From CAVRTM01 sp963696105 (GTDB lineage Bacteria; Actinomycetota; Actinomycetes; Actinomycetales; Dermatophilaceae): a stretch of 64,000 nt of DNA. A program made the position numbers and the translations under genes. The DNA lies in NCBI GenBank assembly GCA_963696105.1, contig CAVOIP010000001.1:410077-474076 (forward strand). The letters run 5' to 3'. Positions 26,153 through 35,709 of this stretch are shown here, one piece after another; positions within the stretch are counted from its first letter, which is position 1; every line of letters starts with the position of its first letter. The notes beneath the pieces are model-generated. The model was not told the DNA's origin and made no database searches. It saw only the letters and a program-made list of their open reading frames with translations.

Positions 26153-28641
26153 TCAGGAGACCAGCTGGTTGGTGCACCGCAGGACGGCCGGCGCCAGGAA
26201 CGCCTGCGGGTCGACGTCGGCGCTGGTGCGGATCCGGAACGTGGCGGTCTCGCCGGCCAGCACGGTCACCAGCGCGTCGTCGACGACCGCCGCGGGGTCC
26301 ACCTTGTCCGCGAGCACGGTGACGTCCCGCTGCAGCGAGCCGGCCGTCACGTGGACGGCGTAGCCGTCGTCGGTCCGTTCGGCCCGCGCCTCCAGCCCGG
26401 GGGAGAGCGCGAGGTCCTTGTCCTCGGCGAAGAACCACAGGGCCCGCGTGCCGGCGCCCTCCACGACCAGCACCTCCGCGGCGGCATCCTCGGCGATGGC
26501 CAGCGCGGTCGGCAGCTCGAGCGTCGTGGTGGAGCGGGGGGCGACGTCCAGCGTCAGCGACTCCTTGGCGAGGCCGCCGCCGTCGAGCGCGGTGCGGGTG
26601 GCGGAGAGGCTGCCGGTCCACGGCTGGTCGGAGTCGTTGACCGCGACGACGGCCAGGGCCCCGTCCCGGGGCTGGACCGTGAGCAACCGATCGGCGTAGA
26701 CGTGCTTGAGCGCGTACCAGAGCGGCTTGCGACGTCCGTCTCCGTCGACGGCGGCCCAGGAGGTGACCGGCCAGCAGTCGTTCAGCTGCCAGACGATGGT
26801 GCCGGCGCAGCGCGGTGCCCAGGACCGGAAGTGCTCGACGCCGAAGGCGACGGCCCGGGCCTGGTTGCAGCGACATCGCCCAGTGCCAGTCCTCCATGTC
26901 CTCCGGGACCTCCAGGTGCGGCTCGAGGCCGCGGGTGAGCTTGCCGTCGCCGTCCTCGGCCTTCTGGTGCAGCAGCATCCCGGGGGAGTCGGGCGCGCAG
27001 GGGTTCGTCGTGCACGGCGCGGGTCAGCGTCGACCACGCCGGCGGGCCCTGGTAGCCGAACTCGGACGCGAGGCGCGGCACGTAGCTCCCGTAGACGGTG
27101 TAGTCGACCTGGTTCCAGACGTCCCAGATGTGCATCGTGCCGTGGTCGGGGTCGTTGGGGTGACGCGAGGTGTCGAGCGACCACGGGCTGCCCGCGGAGT
27201 ACGGCCGCGCCGGGTCGAGCTCGGCGACGATCGCGGGCAGGATCTCGGTGTAGTAGCCCATGCCCCAGCTCAGGTCGCCGAGTGTCTCCTTCCAGCCCCA
27301 GTCCTCGTGGCCCCAGATGTTCTCGTTGCAGCCGTTCCACAGCACGAGGCTCGGGTGCGGCGTGAGCCGCGTGACAGCCTCCCGCGCCTCGGCGACTCGA
27401 CCTCGCCGCGCAGCGGCTCCTCCTCGGCGTAGGCCGCGCAGGCGAAGAGGAAGTCCTGCCAGACCATCAGGCCGAGCTCGTCGCAGATCTCGTAGAAGTC
27501 GTCGCTCTCGTAGATCCCGCCGCCCCAGACCCGCAGCAGGTTCATGCCGCTCTCGGTGGCGTTCGCAATGCTCCGGTCGTAGCGGGCGCGGTCGATCCTG
27601 CTCGGGAAGCAGTCGTCGGGGATCCAGTTGGCGCCTCGCACGAAGATGGGCTTGCCGTTGACGACGAAGCGTGAACGGCGTCCCGTGGCGTCCGGCGTCG
27701 TGTCGAGCGTCGACGGTGCGGAAGCCCGACCCGCCGCTCGCCACGTCGTCCAGCTCGTCGTCGTCGGCCAGCAGCCGCACGCGCACCGGGTAGAGCGGCT
27801 GCTCGCCGTGGCCGCGCGGCCACCACAGCGACACGTCGGCCAGCTCGAGCCGCAGCACGGCCGTGCCGTCCGGCCCGACCTCGACCTCGGCGTCCTGACG
27901 CCGCGACGTCCGCCGCGACCCGCACCGGCTGGCTGCCGGCCGCGCGCTCCACGTCGACGTGCACCTCGACGGTGCCGGTGCTGCCCTGCACGCCCACGAG
28001 CGGGCGGACTGCCGCGAGGCGTGCCGTGCGTCCACCGGTGCAGCGTCACCGGCCGCCAGATCCCGGCGGTCACCAGCTCGGGCCCCCAGTCCCAGCCGAA
28101 GTTGCAGGCCATCTTGCGGATGCCGTTGAAGGGGTAGCGGTTGACGTGCGGACGAGGCCCGAGGTCCTCGCTCGCCTGCAGGGTGGCGTCGGTCTGGGCG
28201 GCGAAGTCGACGGTCAGCTCGTTGTCCCCATCGCACCAGGAGGTCGCGGACGTCGAACCGGTGGCTGCGGTGCATGTTGGCGGTCGACCCGAGCACGGTG
28301 CCGTTGAGGCTGACCGTGGCCACCGTGTCGAGCCCCTCGAAGTCGAGGTCGACGCGCTCACCCGGCGCCGCCGCGGCCGCCCGGAACGTCGTGCTGTAGC
28401 GCCAGGAGGTGTGCCCGATCCACTCCAGCAGCCGCTCGTTCTCGTCCAGGTAGGGGTCGGCGATGAGGTCGGCGGCGAGCAGGTCGGTGTGGACGCAGCC
28501 GGGCACGGTGGCCGGCACGGGGCCGGCGCCACTGTCCTGGAGGTGGGCGAGCGCTGCGGGCAGGGGCCCCTCCAGGGGGCGGAGGGCCCAGGCGTCGTGC
28601 AGTGCGGTCTTCACGGGGAAGGTCCTCTCGGTGGGGCTCAT
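26153..28641 (-). pseudogene. Glycoside hydrolase family 2 beta-mannosidase, multiply frameshifted
   Basis: Joined across frames this is a ~830-residue GH2 enzyme. It has a jelly-roll N-terminus (ATVPGCVHTDLLAADLIADP), the hallmark NFGWDWGPELVTAGIWRPV of beta-mannosidases, the acid/base Glu in LVLWNGCNENIWG and the nucleophile Glu in RLASEFGYQGPP. It releases terminal beta-linked mannose from oligosaccharides. Several single-base insertions break it (for example an extra C near 27670 and an extra A near 28230), while catalytic blocks stay intact, so sequencing error is plausible. The start is ATG 28641, or GTG 28614 with GAGAGGA just before it. It is divergent from a ROK repressor with a palindrome between. 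Confidence 0.8.
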
Positions 28642-28677
28642 GCGGTGCTGCTGCCGCGGTTCACCGGGATCGTTTCT

Positions 28678-28696
28678 AACTTCATTTGATGAAGTT
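28678..28696. promoter_or_regulatory. Palindromic operator between beta-mannosidase and ROK regulator
   Basis: AACTTCAT-TTG-ATGAAGTT is a perfect 8-bp dyad with a 3-base spacer, AT-rich against a G+C-rich background. It lies 37 bases upstream of the GH2 start and 74 bases before the ROK start, matching the symmetrical sites bound by NagC/Mlc/XylR-type ROK repressors. Probable sugar-responsive operator for both genes. Confidence 0.75.
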
Positions 28697-28769
28697 GGCA
28701 AGACGTCGGCGGGGCTCGTCCCTGCTGCGCCGCGGTACGGTCGGCACCACGAGCCCAAGGAGGAGTCCG

Positions 28770-30026
28770 ATGACGCGCGGTGGAGCGAACCTCCCCCTGG
28801 TGAGCAGCTACAACCGCGGCGTCGTCCTCGACACCATCCGCACCCGTGGGGAGCTCAGCCGGGTCGAGCTGGCCGCCTTGACCGGCCTGACGGCCCCGAC
28901 GGTCACCAACATCGTCCGCCGCCTCATCGCGGAGGGCTATGTCGTCGAGGCGGGCCAGGGCGCCTCGACCGGCGGCAAGCCGCGCACCCTGCTGCGGGTG
29001 AACTCCTGGGCCGGGTTCGCCGTCGGCGTCCAGGTGGACGCGGAGGCCACGACGAGCGTCCTGGTCGACCTCGCCGGCAAGGTGCTGGAGCGGCGCAGCC
29101 GCCGCGGTGGCCATCGCAGCCCGCCGGCCACGGTCATCGCCCGCATCGCAGCCGACGTGGAGGACCTCGTCGCCCACGCCGGGGTGGACCGGCGGCTCGT
29201 CACCGGCGTCGGCGTCGCCGTCCCGGGCCCGATCGACCACCACCGCGGGATGGTGCTCACGCCGCCGAACCTGCCCGCGTGGCACGACGTCGCACTGCAG
29301 GACCGGCTGGAGGAGCTGCTCCCCGGGCTGCCGGTCCTCGTCGACAACGACGCCACCGTCGCCGTGATGGGCGAGCGGTGGGTCGGCGGCGCCGACGCCG
29401 CAACGAACTTCGCGTGCATCTACATGGGAGCCGGCATCGGTGCGGGCATCTTCGTGGACGGGCAGGTCTACCGCGGCAGCAGCTCCAACGCCGGCGAGAT
29501 CGGCCACATCTCGCTCGACGTCGACGGTGAGGAGTGCTTCTGCGGCAACCGCGGCTGCCTCGAGCTCTTCGCCGCTCCGCGCAGCATCGTCGCCGCCGCC
29601 CGGCAGCACGCCGCCGACTTCCCCGACGCCGACACCGGCGTGCACCTGTCAGCCTCCGGGCGCGGGGTGCGCGCCGACCATGCGCGGATCGCCCGTGCCG
29701 CCGGCGCCGGTGTGCCGTATGCCGTGGAGGCGGTCGAGCGGTCGGCACGCTATCTCGCCCTGGGCGTGGTCACGCTGGTCAACCTGTTCGACCTGGAGCT
29801 GCTGGTGCTCGCGGGTCAGGGTTTCGCGCACGTGGGGGAGCGCTACGTCTCGGCCGTGCGCCGGGAGCTGACGACCCGCAGCTTCGCCCGGGCCAACCAC
29901 GACGTGCAGGTGCGGCTCTCCCCGATCGCCGACGACGTGGGCGCGGTCGGCGCCGCGTCGATGGTCCTGCACAGTGAGTTCGCGCCCCAGATGCACGACC
30001 TGCGGTCGCTGGGGCGAGACGCCTGA
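28770..30026 (+). CDS. ROK family transcriptional regulator
   Basis: 418 residues. The N-terminal winged helix (RGVVLDTIRTRGELSRVELA, TGLTAPTVTNIVRRLIAEG) binds DNA. The ROK domain follows with VLVDNDATVAVMGERWVGGA, GAGIGAGIFVDG and the zinc/sugar-binding HISLDVDGEECFCGNRGCLE (Cys-x-Cys-Gly-x2-Gly-Cys). Such proteins repress sugar catabolic genes and release DNA on binding the sugar or its phosphate. AAGGAGGAG precedes ATG 28770. It is divergent from the beta-mannosidase gene and precedes a CE7 esterase, so a mannoside or xylan-derived inducer is likely. Confidence 0.9.
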   Translation: MTRGGANLPLVSSYNRGVVLDTIRTRGELSRVELAALTGLTAPTVTNIVRRLIAEGYVVEAGQGASTGGKPRTLLRVNSWAGFAVGVQVDAEATTSVLVDLAGKVLERRSRRGGHRSPPATVIARIAADVEDLVAHAGVDRRLVTGVGVAVPGPIDHHRGMVLTPPNLPAWHDVALQDRLEELLPGLPVLVDNDATVAVMGERWVGGADAATNFACIYMGAGIGAGIFVDGQVYRGSSSNAGEIGHISLDVDGEECFCGNRGCLELFAAPRSIVAAARQHAADFPDADTGVHLSASGRGVRADHARIARAAGAGVPYAVEAVERSARYLALGVVTLVNLFDLELLVLAGQGFAHVGERYVSAVRRELTTRSFARANHDVQVRLSPIADDVGAVGAASMVLHSEFAPQMHDLRSLGRDA

Positions 30027-30079
30027 AGCCTTGCACCACCACCTGTCCTCATCGCCCACCAACCCGCCCAGGAGCCACC

Positions 30080-31066
30080 GTGCCGTTGTTCGACCTCTCC
30101 GCCGAGGAGCTGCTCACCTACCGGATCACGACCGCCGAGCCGGAGCGGCTCGACCAGTGGTGGGCGCAGCGGCTGGACAAGGCCAGGTCGGTCGCCGCCC
30201 CGCTGACGCTGGACCGCCACGCCCCCGACGCCTACGGCCCCACGCCGGTCTGGGACGTCGAGTTCTCCGGGTCGGACGGCGACCGCATCCGGGGCTGGTA
30301 CCTGCGCCCTGCGGGCGTCGCGCCGGACGAGCCCCTGCCGTTGGTCGTCACCTTCATCGGGTACGGCGGCGGCCGCGGCGTCCCGACCGAGCACATGGTC
30401 CTGCCGGGCGCCGGCTTCGCGAACCTCGTGATGGACACCCGCGGACAGGGCGGCCGCTGGACGGTCGGGGCGACCGGGGACCGCATGCCCGCCGGCTCCG
30501 GACCGGAGTACCCCGGGGTCATGACCCGCGGCATCGCCGACCCCGACACCTACTACTTCTCCAGGCTCTTCACCGACGCCGCGCGGGCCGTCGACGTGGC
30601 GGCCGAGCTCCCCGGCGTGGACCCTTCCCGCCTCGCCGTGGCCGGTGGCAGCCAGGGCGGCGGGCTGGCGCTGGCCGCGGCGGCGCTGTCGGGGGACCGG
30701 GTCAGGGTGTGCCACGCCGACGTGCCGTTCCTGTGCGACCTCCAGCGGGCGGTCACGATCACCGGCGGCTACCCCTACGCCGAGATCGCGGACTTCCTCG
30801 CCCAGCACGCCGACCTGGTGCCCCAGGCGCTGGACACGCTGCGCTACGTCGACTGCGCCCTGCTGGCGCGCCGGATCACCGCGGAGTGCCTGCTCAGCGT
30901 GGGGCTGATGGACGAGATCTGCCCGCCCTCCACCGTCTACGCCGCCTACCACGAGATTTCCTCCACCAAGGAGCTGGCGGTCTTCCCCTTCGGCGTGCAC
31001 GCCACGCCGGGCAGCCACGGCGAGCGCAAGCTGCGTCACCTGCGTGAGCGGCTCCTTGCGGCCTGA
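30080..31066 (+). CDS. Acetylxylan esterase / cephalosporin-C deacetylase (CE7)
   Basis: 328 residues of alpha/beta hydrolase fold. The nucleophile elbow is GGSQGG near residues 193-198, preceded by the CE7-specific RGQGG segment (VMDTRGQGGRW) and followed by the late His (GVHATPGSHGE). CE7 enzymes remove acetyl groups from small acetylated xylo-oligosaccharides and similar molecules in the cytoplasm. GTG 30080 lies eight bases after AGGAG. It follows the ROK regulator by 54 bases in the same direction. Confidence 0.88.
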   Translation: MPLFDLSAEELLTYRITTAEPERLDQWWAQRLDKARSVAAPLTLDRHAPDAYGPTPVWDVEFSGSDGDRIRGWYLRPAGVAPDEPLPLVVTFIGYGGGRGVPTEHMVLPGAGFANLVMDTRGQGGRWTVGATGDRMPAGSGPEYPGVMTRGIADPDTYYFSRLFTDAARAVDVAAELPGVDPSRLAVAGGSQGGGLALAAAALSGDRVRVCHADVPFLCDLQRAVTITGGYPYAEIADFLAQHADLVPQALDTLRYVDCALLARRITAECLLSVGLMDEICPPSTVYAAYHEISSTKELAVFPFGVHATPGSHGERKLRHLRERLLAA

Positions 31067-31162
31067 GGTCCTCGGCTCCACCGGACGCAGGCCTCCCGCT
31101 CGGCCACGGCGCCGCGCACGGTGCACCGCATGGCTGGCGCCGACGTGGGTACGGCTTCTGCC

Positions 31163-31459
31163 ATGAGCGATGCCCACGCAGACCGTGACCTGAGCAAGCC
31201 CGACCCCCGCGTCGAGGGATGGGGCGGCAGCGACGACGCGCCGGAGCCGTCCGCGGAACAGGCCGCGGCGCTGCAGCAGCGCGAGGAGCCCGTGGCCGGG
31301 GCTGACTTCGGCCTGCCGCTGACGGGGGACCTCGGCCGGGCCGAGGTGGCCTCGGAGAGCGTCGACGCCCCCGAGACCTCCGAGCCGGACACGAGCCTGG
31401 GTCACCAGGGGGGCAAGCGGTACGAGGACTACGCCGACGGGGCGGGCGGCTCCGCCTGA
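31163..31459 (+). CDS. Small hydrophilic hypothetical protein, 98 residues
   Basis: An acidic, Gly/Ala/Asp-rich protein beginning MSDAHADRDLSKPDPRVEGW and ending with a GGKRYEDYADGAGGSA tail. It has no hydrophobic segment and is likely disordered. A second start lies at 31130. No family was recognised; similar small acidic ORFs occur at 37997 in this window. Confidence 0.5.
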   Translation: MSDAHADRDLSKPDPRVEGWGGSDDAPEPSAEQAAALQQREEPVAGADFGLPLTGDLGRAEVASESVDAPETSEPDTSLGHQGGKRYEDYADGAGGSA

Positions 31460-31517
31460 CGCCGGGCCTACGCGGCTGGCGCCTCGGCACGCGGGCGACG
31501 CGGCCGGGGCCGGTGAT

Positions 31518-31540
31518 CACCCCCGGCGGGTGAGGTGGAC
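31518..31540 (+). promoter_or_regulatory. Shared palindrome-plus-GAGGTGGAC element, copy 1
   Basis: CACCCCCGGCGGGTG followed by AGGTGGAC, 95 bases before the lipoprotein start. Almost the same element recurs before the DUF7144-type gene at 32416, which suggests a common promoter or operator. Confidence 0.45.
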
Positions 31541-31634
31541 GGGCGCCCATCCGGGAGAGGGTCGGTGCGGACCGGTCCGCACACGGGGACGGACCGGACC
31601 ACCAGCGTCGGCTCGGCCACCACCGGAGGCTCCC

Positions 31635-32360
31635 ATGCGACCCGCATGCGCAGCCGCTCCCCGCAAGGGGGCCACCGGCCCGTGGTACGCCGCCGCGGCC
31701 CTGGTGGCCGTCCTGGCTGCCGGTGGTCTGGCGGGATGCGGAGGCTCCGGCGCCGCGCCGCAGCAGACGGGCAGCGTGTCGTCGACCGCGGCCCCGACGA
31801 GGTCGACCGCCGCACCCACCAGCTCGGCACCGCCATCAGCCTCGGCGCAGGGGCCGGCGGGGCAGTGGGCCTCCGGCCTGTGCGCAGCGCTCGCAGCGTG
31901 GGAGGCCTCCGTCCGGACGCAGGTGACACGGCCGACGCCGACGCCGACGGTCACGGGGCAGTCGCCCTCAGAGCGGCTGAGGGGCGAGGTGCGGGCGCGC
32001 CTGTACGGCGTGGCCGAGGCCACCGACCAGCTGCGCACCGAGCTCGAACAGCTCGGTGCGCCCGGCACCGCGTCAGGAACGGCCGTCAAGGACGAGCTGT
32101 CAGGGCTGTCTGCCCGGCTGAAGGCTCACGTCTCCGATCTCGAGGCCATGGCAGCCGCACCGGTGGGCGACCTCGGGCAGCTGCAGGACCAGGCGGCGAA
32201 GGTCCGCGACATCGTGAGCACGGCGCTCGACGACGTGCAGCGAACCCTCGACCGCGTCAAGAGTCTCGACCCGGCGGGCGAGCTCGCCACCGCGCTGGCC
32301 TCCGCACCGGCCTGCCAGGTGCTGCGCCACGAGCAGTCGTCCGGGACGCCCTCGGGATGA
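31635..32360 (+). CDS. Putative lipoprotein, 241 residues
   Basis: A signal sequence (WYAAAALVAVLAAGGLAGC) ends in a lipobox LAGC at about residue 35, followed by a Ser/Thr/Pro linker and an all-alpha mature domain rich in Ala, Leu and Glu (VRARLYGVAEATDQLRTELE and AKVRDIVSTALDDVQRTLDR), probably a coiled coil or helical bundle. GGAGG lies eight bases before ATG 31635. It is an exported lipid-anchored protein of unknown role. Confidence 0.72.
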   Translation: MRPACAAAPRKGATGPWYAAAALVAVLAAGGLAGCGGSGAAPQQTGSVSSTAAPTRSTAAPTSSAPPSASAQGPAGQWASGLCAALAAWEASVRTQVTRPTPTPTVTGQSPSERLRGEVRARLYGVAEATDQLRTELEQLGAPGTASGTAVKDELSGLSARLKAHVSDLEAMAAAPVGDLGQLQDQAAKVRDIVSTALDDVQRTLDRVKSLDPAGELATALASAPACQVLRHEQSSGTPSG

Positions 32361-32415
32361 GGGCGCGGGCCGGAGGTGCGCCCTGGCTCCCCGTCGCCGG
32401 CGCCGCAGCACAGTT

Positions 32416-32438
32416 CACCCCGCGGGGGTGAGGTGGAC
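32416..32438 (+). promoter_or_regulatory. Shared palindrome-plus-GAGGTGGAC element, copy 2
   Basis: CACCCCGCGGGGGTG (a near-perfect palindrome) followed by AGGTGGAC, 56 bases before the DUF7144-type membrane gene. It matches the element at 31518-31540. Confidence 0.45.
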
Positions 32439-32493
32439 CGGCGACCGGGTGGCGGACGCTTGGCCACAGCAGCCGACACCGAGGGAGGACGCC

Positions 32494-32916
32494 ATGACCG
32501 GACACCAACACATGGGAATGACGAGGGCCACCGGCTGGGTGGGGTGGGTCGCCTTCGGTGCCGTGATGATGATGATGCTGGGGGTCCTCAACGCCATCAG
32601 CGGGATCGCCGCCATTTTCAACGACGCGGTGTTCATCAGCGGCAGCCGCGGTGCGGTCATCTTCGACGTCACGACGTGGGGCTGGATCCACCTGATCCTC
32701 GGCCTGATCGTCATCGGCACCGGCCTGGCACTGATGACCGGCGCCATGTGGGCGCGGGTCGTCGGCACGGGCCTGGTCATGCTCAACATGGTGACCCAGC
32801 TGATCTTCCTGCCCGCCTATCCCTTCTGGGGGCTGCTGATCATCGCCCTGGACGTCCTGGTCCTGTGGGCGATCATCGTGCACGGCTCGGAGATGAAGGA
32901 GAACCGGAGCCGCTGA
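32494..32916 (+). CDS. DUF7144-like four-helix membrane protein
   Basis: 140 residues with four hydrophobic helices; TGWVGWVAFGAVMMMMLGVL opens helix 1 and WGWIHLILGLIVIGTGLALM covers helix 2. This pattern, with the WIHLILG segment, matches a widespread actinobacterial membrane family of unknown function (assigned from memory as DUF7144). GAGGGAGGAC precedes ATG 32494. Confidence 0.75.
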   Translation: MTGHQHMGMTRATGWVGWVAFGAVMMMMLGVLNAISGIAAIFNDAVFISGSRGAVIFDVTTWGWIHLILGLIVIGTGLALMTGAMWARVVGTGLVMLNMVTQLIFLPAYPFWGLLIIALDVLVLWAIIVHGSEMKENRSR

Positions 32917-33032
32917 CCGCTGGCTCCGCTTCCGCCCGGCCGGGCTCCCGGCCGGGCTCCCCGGCCGGGACCGCCGCGCCGACCGGCCACGCCGACGTGC
33001 CGGGGGCGTCGCGGGCTGTTAGACACATACGG

Positions 33033-33236
33033 GTGACCCACCCTCGCCACGACTTCGCGACGCTGGAGATCGACGGGACGGCGGGCGGCGACTCGACGCG
33101 GCCGTTCGACCCGGTCCGCAACGCTCTCCCGGGCCTGGAGACCTACGACTGGGTGGCACAGCTGCGTGAGCCGTCCTACGCGGCCTCGCGCCGGGCCCGC
33201 CGCGCGCGGTCCCCGGACACCTTCCAGCCACGGTGA
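33033..33236 (+). CDS. Small hypothetical protein, 67 residues
   Basis: GTG 33033 opens a short frame with coding-like composition: VTHPRHDFATLEIDGTAGGD, then RPFDPVRNALPGLETYDW and an Arg-rich end. There is no recognised domain, signal or clear Shine-Dalgarno, so it may not be expressed. Confidence 0.35.
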   Translation: MTHPRHDFATLEIDGTAGGDSTRPFDPVRNALPGLETYDWVAQLREPSYAASRRARRARSPDTFQPR

Positions 33237-33425
33237 GGGGCAACCCCAGAGGAGCTGCGCGGGCATCGGGTCGCACTGCGGCAAGGGCGGTTCGGGACCG
33301 GCGGCATCGCTCACCGCCGGCACGGAGGTCATGGCGGCAGCAGGGTCAGTGGCGGGCGCGCCGTCACGTCGTCCCGCCGCGGGTCCCACGTGAGGTGGGG
33401 CGCGACGCCGTGGCACCATGCGCGC

Positions 33426-34361
33426 ATGGGCCTCGAGTACTGCAACCCCGTCCACGACGGCTACTTCGCCGACCCCTTCGTGATGCGGACCGACGACGGC
33501 TACGTCGCCATCGGCACCGGACGCAGCGTCGACGACAGGGTGTTCGAGGTCCTGCGGTCGCCGGACCTCGTGCACTGGCGCAGCGTCGGCGGCGCCCTGG
33601 TCCCGCCGTCAGGTCTGGGCACGGATTTCTGGGCTCCGGAGGTTGCGCACGCCGACGGCCGCTGGTGGATGTACTACTCGGTCGGCACCGGTGACGCCGG
33701 GCACCACCTCCGGGTGGCGGTGGCCGACGACCCGGTCGGCCCGTACCGCGACCTGGACGTGAACCTCACTCCCGACGAGCGGTTCGCCATCGACCCCCAC
33801 CCCTTTCAGGACCGGGACGGCGTGTGGTGGCTGTACTTCGCCCGCGACGTGCTGGAGGGGGAGCGGGTCGGCACCATGCTGGCGGTGCGCCGGCTGCAGG
33901 GCATGTCGGCCCTCACCGGGCCCACCATCGGTGTCCTCGAGGCGTCCGCGGACTGGCAGATCTACCAGCGCGAGCGGCCCATGTACGGCGACGTCTACGA
34001 CTGGCACACGCTCGAGGGTCCCTTCGTCCGCGAGCACGACGGGCAGTACTACCTCTTCTACTCCGGCGGGTCGTGGCTGGAACCGACGTACGGCGTGGCC
34101 TATGCCGTCGCCGACCGGCCCGAGGGCCCGTGGGTCGAGCCCGCCGGCTCCGAGCCGTTGCTGGTGACCATCCCGGACACGGTGGTCGGGCCGGGGCACA
34201 ACAGCGTCGTGACCACGCCGGAGGGGCTCGACGTGATGGCGTACCACGCGTGGGACCCGGCGCGGACGCGTCGCCGGCTGTGCATCGACCCCATCGACTG
34301 GTCCGACGGGCGCCCGGTGGTCCTCGGTCCGACCTCGGTCCCCGTCCCGCTGCCCCGCTGA
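33426..34361 (+). CDS. Glycoside hydrolase family 43 (beta-xylosidase/arabinofuranosidase-like)
   Basis: 311 residues with a five-bladed propeller pattern. The three GH43 acidic residues are present: base Asp16 in YFADPF, pKa-modulating Asp123 in AIDPHPF and general acid Glu197 in WHTLEGPF; VVGPGHNSVV is the usual late motif. The enzyme cleaves xylose or arabinose from hemicellulose oligomers, cytoplasmic since no signal peptide is seen. A GTG 36 bases upstream is in frame, but homology begins at MGLEYCNPV. Confidence 0.9.
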   Translation: MGLEYCNPVHDGYFADPFVMRTDDGYVAIGTGRSVDDRVFEVLRSPDLVHWRSVGGALVPPSGLGTDFWAPEVAHADGRWWMYYSVGTGDAGHHLRVAVADDPVGPYRDLDVNLTPDERFAIDPHPFQDRDGVWWLYFARDVLEGERVGTMLAVRRLQGMSALTGPTIGVLEASADWQIYQRERPMYGDVYDWHTLEGPFVREHDGQYYLFYSGGSWLEPTYGVAYAVADRPEGPWVEPAGSEPLLVTIPDTVVGPGHNSVVTTPEGLDVMAYHAWDPARTRRRLCIDPIDWSDGRPVVLGPTSVPVPLPR

Positions 34362-34389
34362 CCGGCAGCCCGTCGGCGGAGCCCCGTCG

Positions 34390-35661
34390 TCAGGGGTTGA
34401 TCGACAGGAACACGAAGGCGGCGAGCAGCACGAGGTGCACGCTGCCCTGGAGGCGGGTCGCCCTGCCGGGCACCACGGTCAGCACGCTGACGACGACGGT
34501 CAGTGCGAGCAGCACCATCTGCGTCGCGCCGAGGCCGAGCAGCAACGGCCCGTCCAGCCAGATGGTCGCCAGGGCGATCGCGGGGATCGTCAGGCCGATG
34601 CTGGCCATCGCCGAGCCGAGCGCGAGGTTGAGGCTCGTCTGCATGCGGTTGCGGCGTGCGGCCCGCACCGCCGCGAGCGTCTCCGGCAGCAGGACCAGCA
34701 CGGCGATGACGACACCGACGAACGACGGCGGGAAGCCGACTGCCGCGACGCCGGCCTCGATGGCGGGGGACTCCACCTTCGCGAGCCCGACGACGGCCAC
34801 CAGCGCCAGGGCGAGCAGCCCGAGGCTGCGTAGCGTCTCCCGCCCGGACGGTGGCTCCGCGTGCGTCTCGCCGTCCGAGCCGGCCGAGGTCGCCGGGGCC
34901 GCGGCGGTGTCCTCGCCGGCACGTGCCGTGCCGGGCACCGCGACCGGCACCGGCGCGACCGGCACCGCGACCGGTATCGCGACCGGCAGGAAGAAGTCCC
35001 GGTGACGGACCGTCTGGGTGAGGACGAACGCGCCGTACAGCACCAGCGACGCGGCGGCGGCGAAGGTGAGCTGGGCGGGGCTGAACTCGGGACCGCTGCG
35101 GCTGGAGGTGAAGCTGGGCAGCACCAGGCTGAGCGTGGCCAGTGAGGTGACCGTGGCCAGCGCCGCCCCGGTGCCCTCGGCGTTGAACAGGATGAGGCCG
35201 TGCCGCAGGGCACCCACCAGCAGGGAGAGGCCGAGGATCCCGTTGACGGTGATCATCACCGCGGCGAACACGGTGTCACGGGCGAGGGACGCCGACTCCG
35301 GGCCACCGGAGACCATCAGCGTGAGGATCAGCGCCACCTCGATCACGGTGACGGCCACGGCGAGCACCAGCGACCCGAACGGCTCACCGACCCGGTGGGC
35401 CACCACCTCGGCGTGGTGCACGGCCGACAGCACCGCCGCGGCGAGGACCAGGGCCACGAGGGTGACCGGCAAGGGACCGAGGTGCCGGCCCCACGTCAGC
35501 ACGAGGGCCACGACGGCCACGACCGGTACGACGGTCGACCAGGCGGGAACGAAGGGGCGTCTGGTGGCAACCGTGGCCCAACCCTTCCAGACGACTCCGG
35601 TTCGGCCCTCATTCGCGCACGGCGGCGCACGGCGACCCACGGGCGGCACGCTCGTCGCCAC
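34390..35661 (-). CDS. Calcium/proton exchanger-like cation antiporter (ChaA/CaCA)
   Basis: About 423 residues with two homologous membrane halves. Each carries the acidic helix of CaCA exchangers: VAVTVIEVALILTLMVSGG in the first half and VLVLLPETLAAVRAARRNR in the second, followed by QTSLNLALGSAMASIGLTIP. A Pro/Val/Ala repeat (PVAIPVAVPVAPVPVAVPG) forms the central cytoplasmic linker. Such proteins export Ca2+ (or Na+/K+) in exchange for protons. The start is uncertain: GTG 35661 gives a ~40-residue polar N-terminal extension and has no good Shine-Dalgarno. Confidence 0.82.
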   Translation of the reverse strand: MATSVPPVGRRAPPCANEGRTGVVWKGWATVATRRPFVPAWSTVVPVVAVVALVLTWGRHLGPLPVTLVALVLAAAVLSAVHHAEVVAHRVGEPFGSLVLAVAVTVIEVALILTLMVSGGPESASLARDTVFAAVMITVNGILGLSLLVGALRHGLILFNAEGTGAALATVTSLATLSLVLPSFTSSRSGPEFSPAQLTFAAAASLVLYGAFVLTQTVRHRDFFLPVAIPVAVPVAPVPVAVPGTARAGEDTAAAPATSAGSDGETHAEPPSGRETLRSLGLLALALVAVVGLAKVESPAIEAGVAAVGFPPSFVGVVIAVLVLLPETLAAVRAARRNRMQTSLNLALGSAMASIGLTIPAIALATIWLDGPLLLGLGATQMVLLALTVVVSVLTVVPGRATRLQGSVHLVLLAAFVFLSINP

Positions 35662-35709
35662 AGCCGCGATCGTGCCGGGCGCCCGCGGGTCCTGCTCGCC
35701 ACAATGCGC

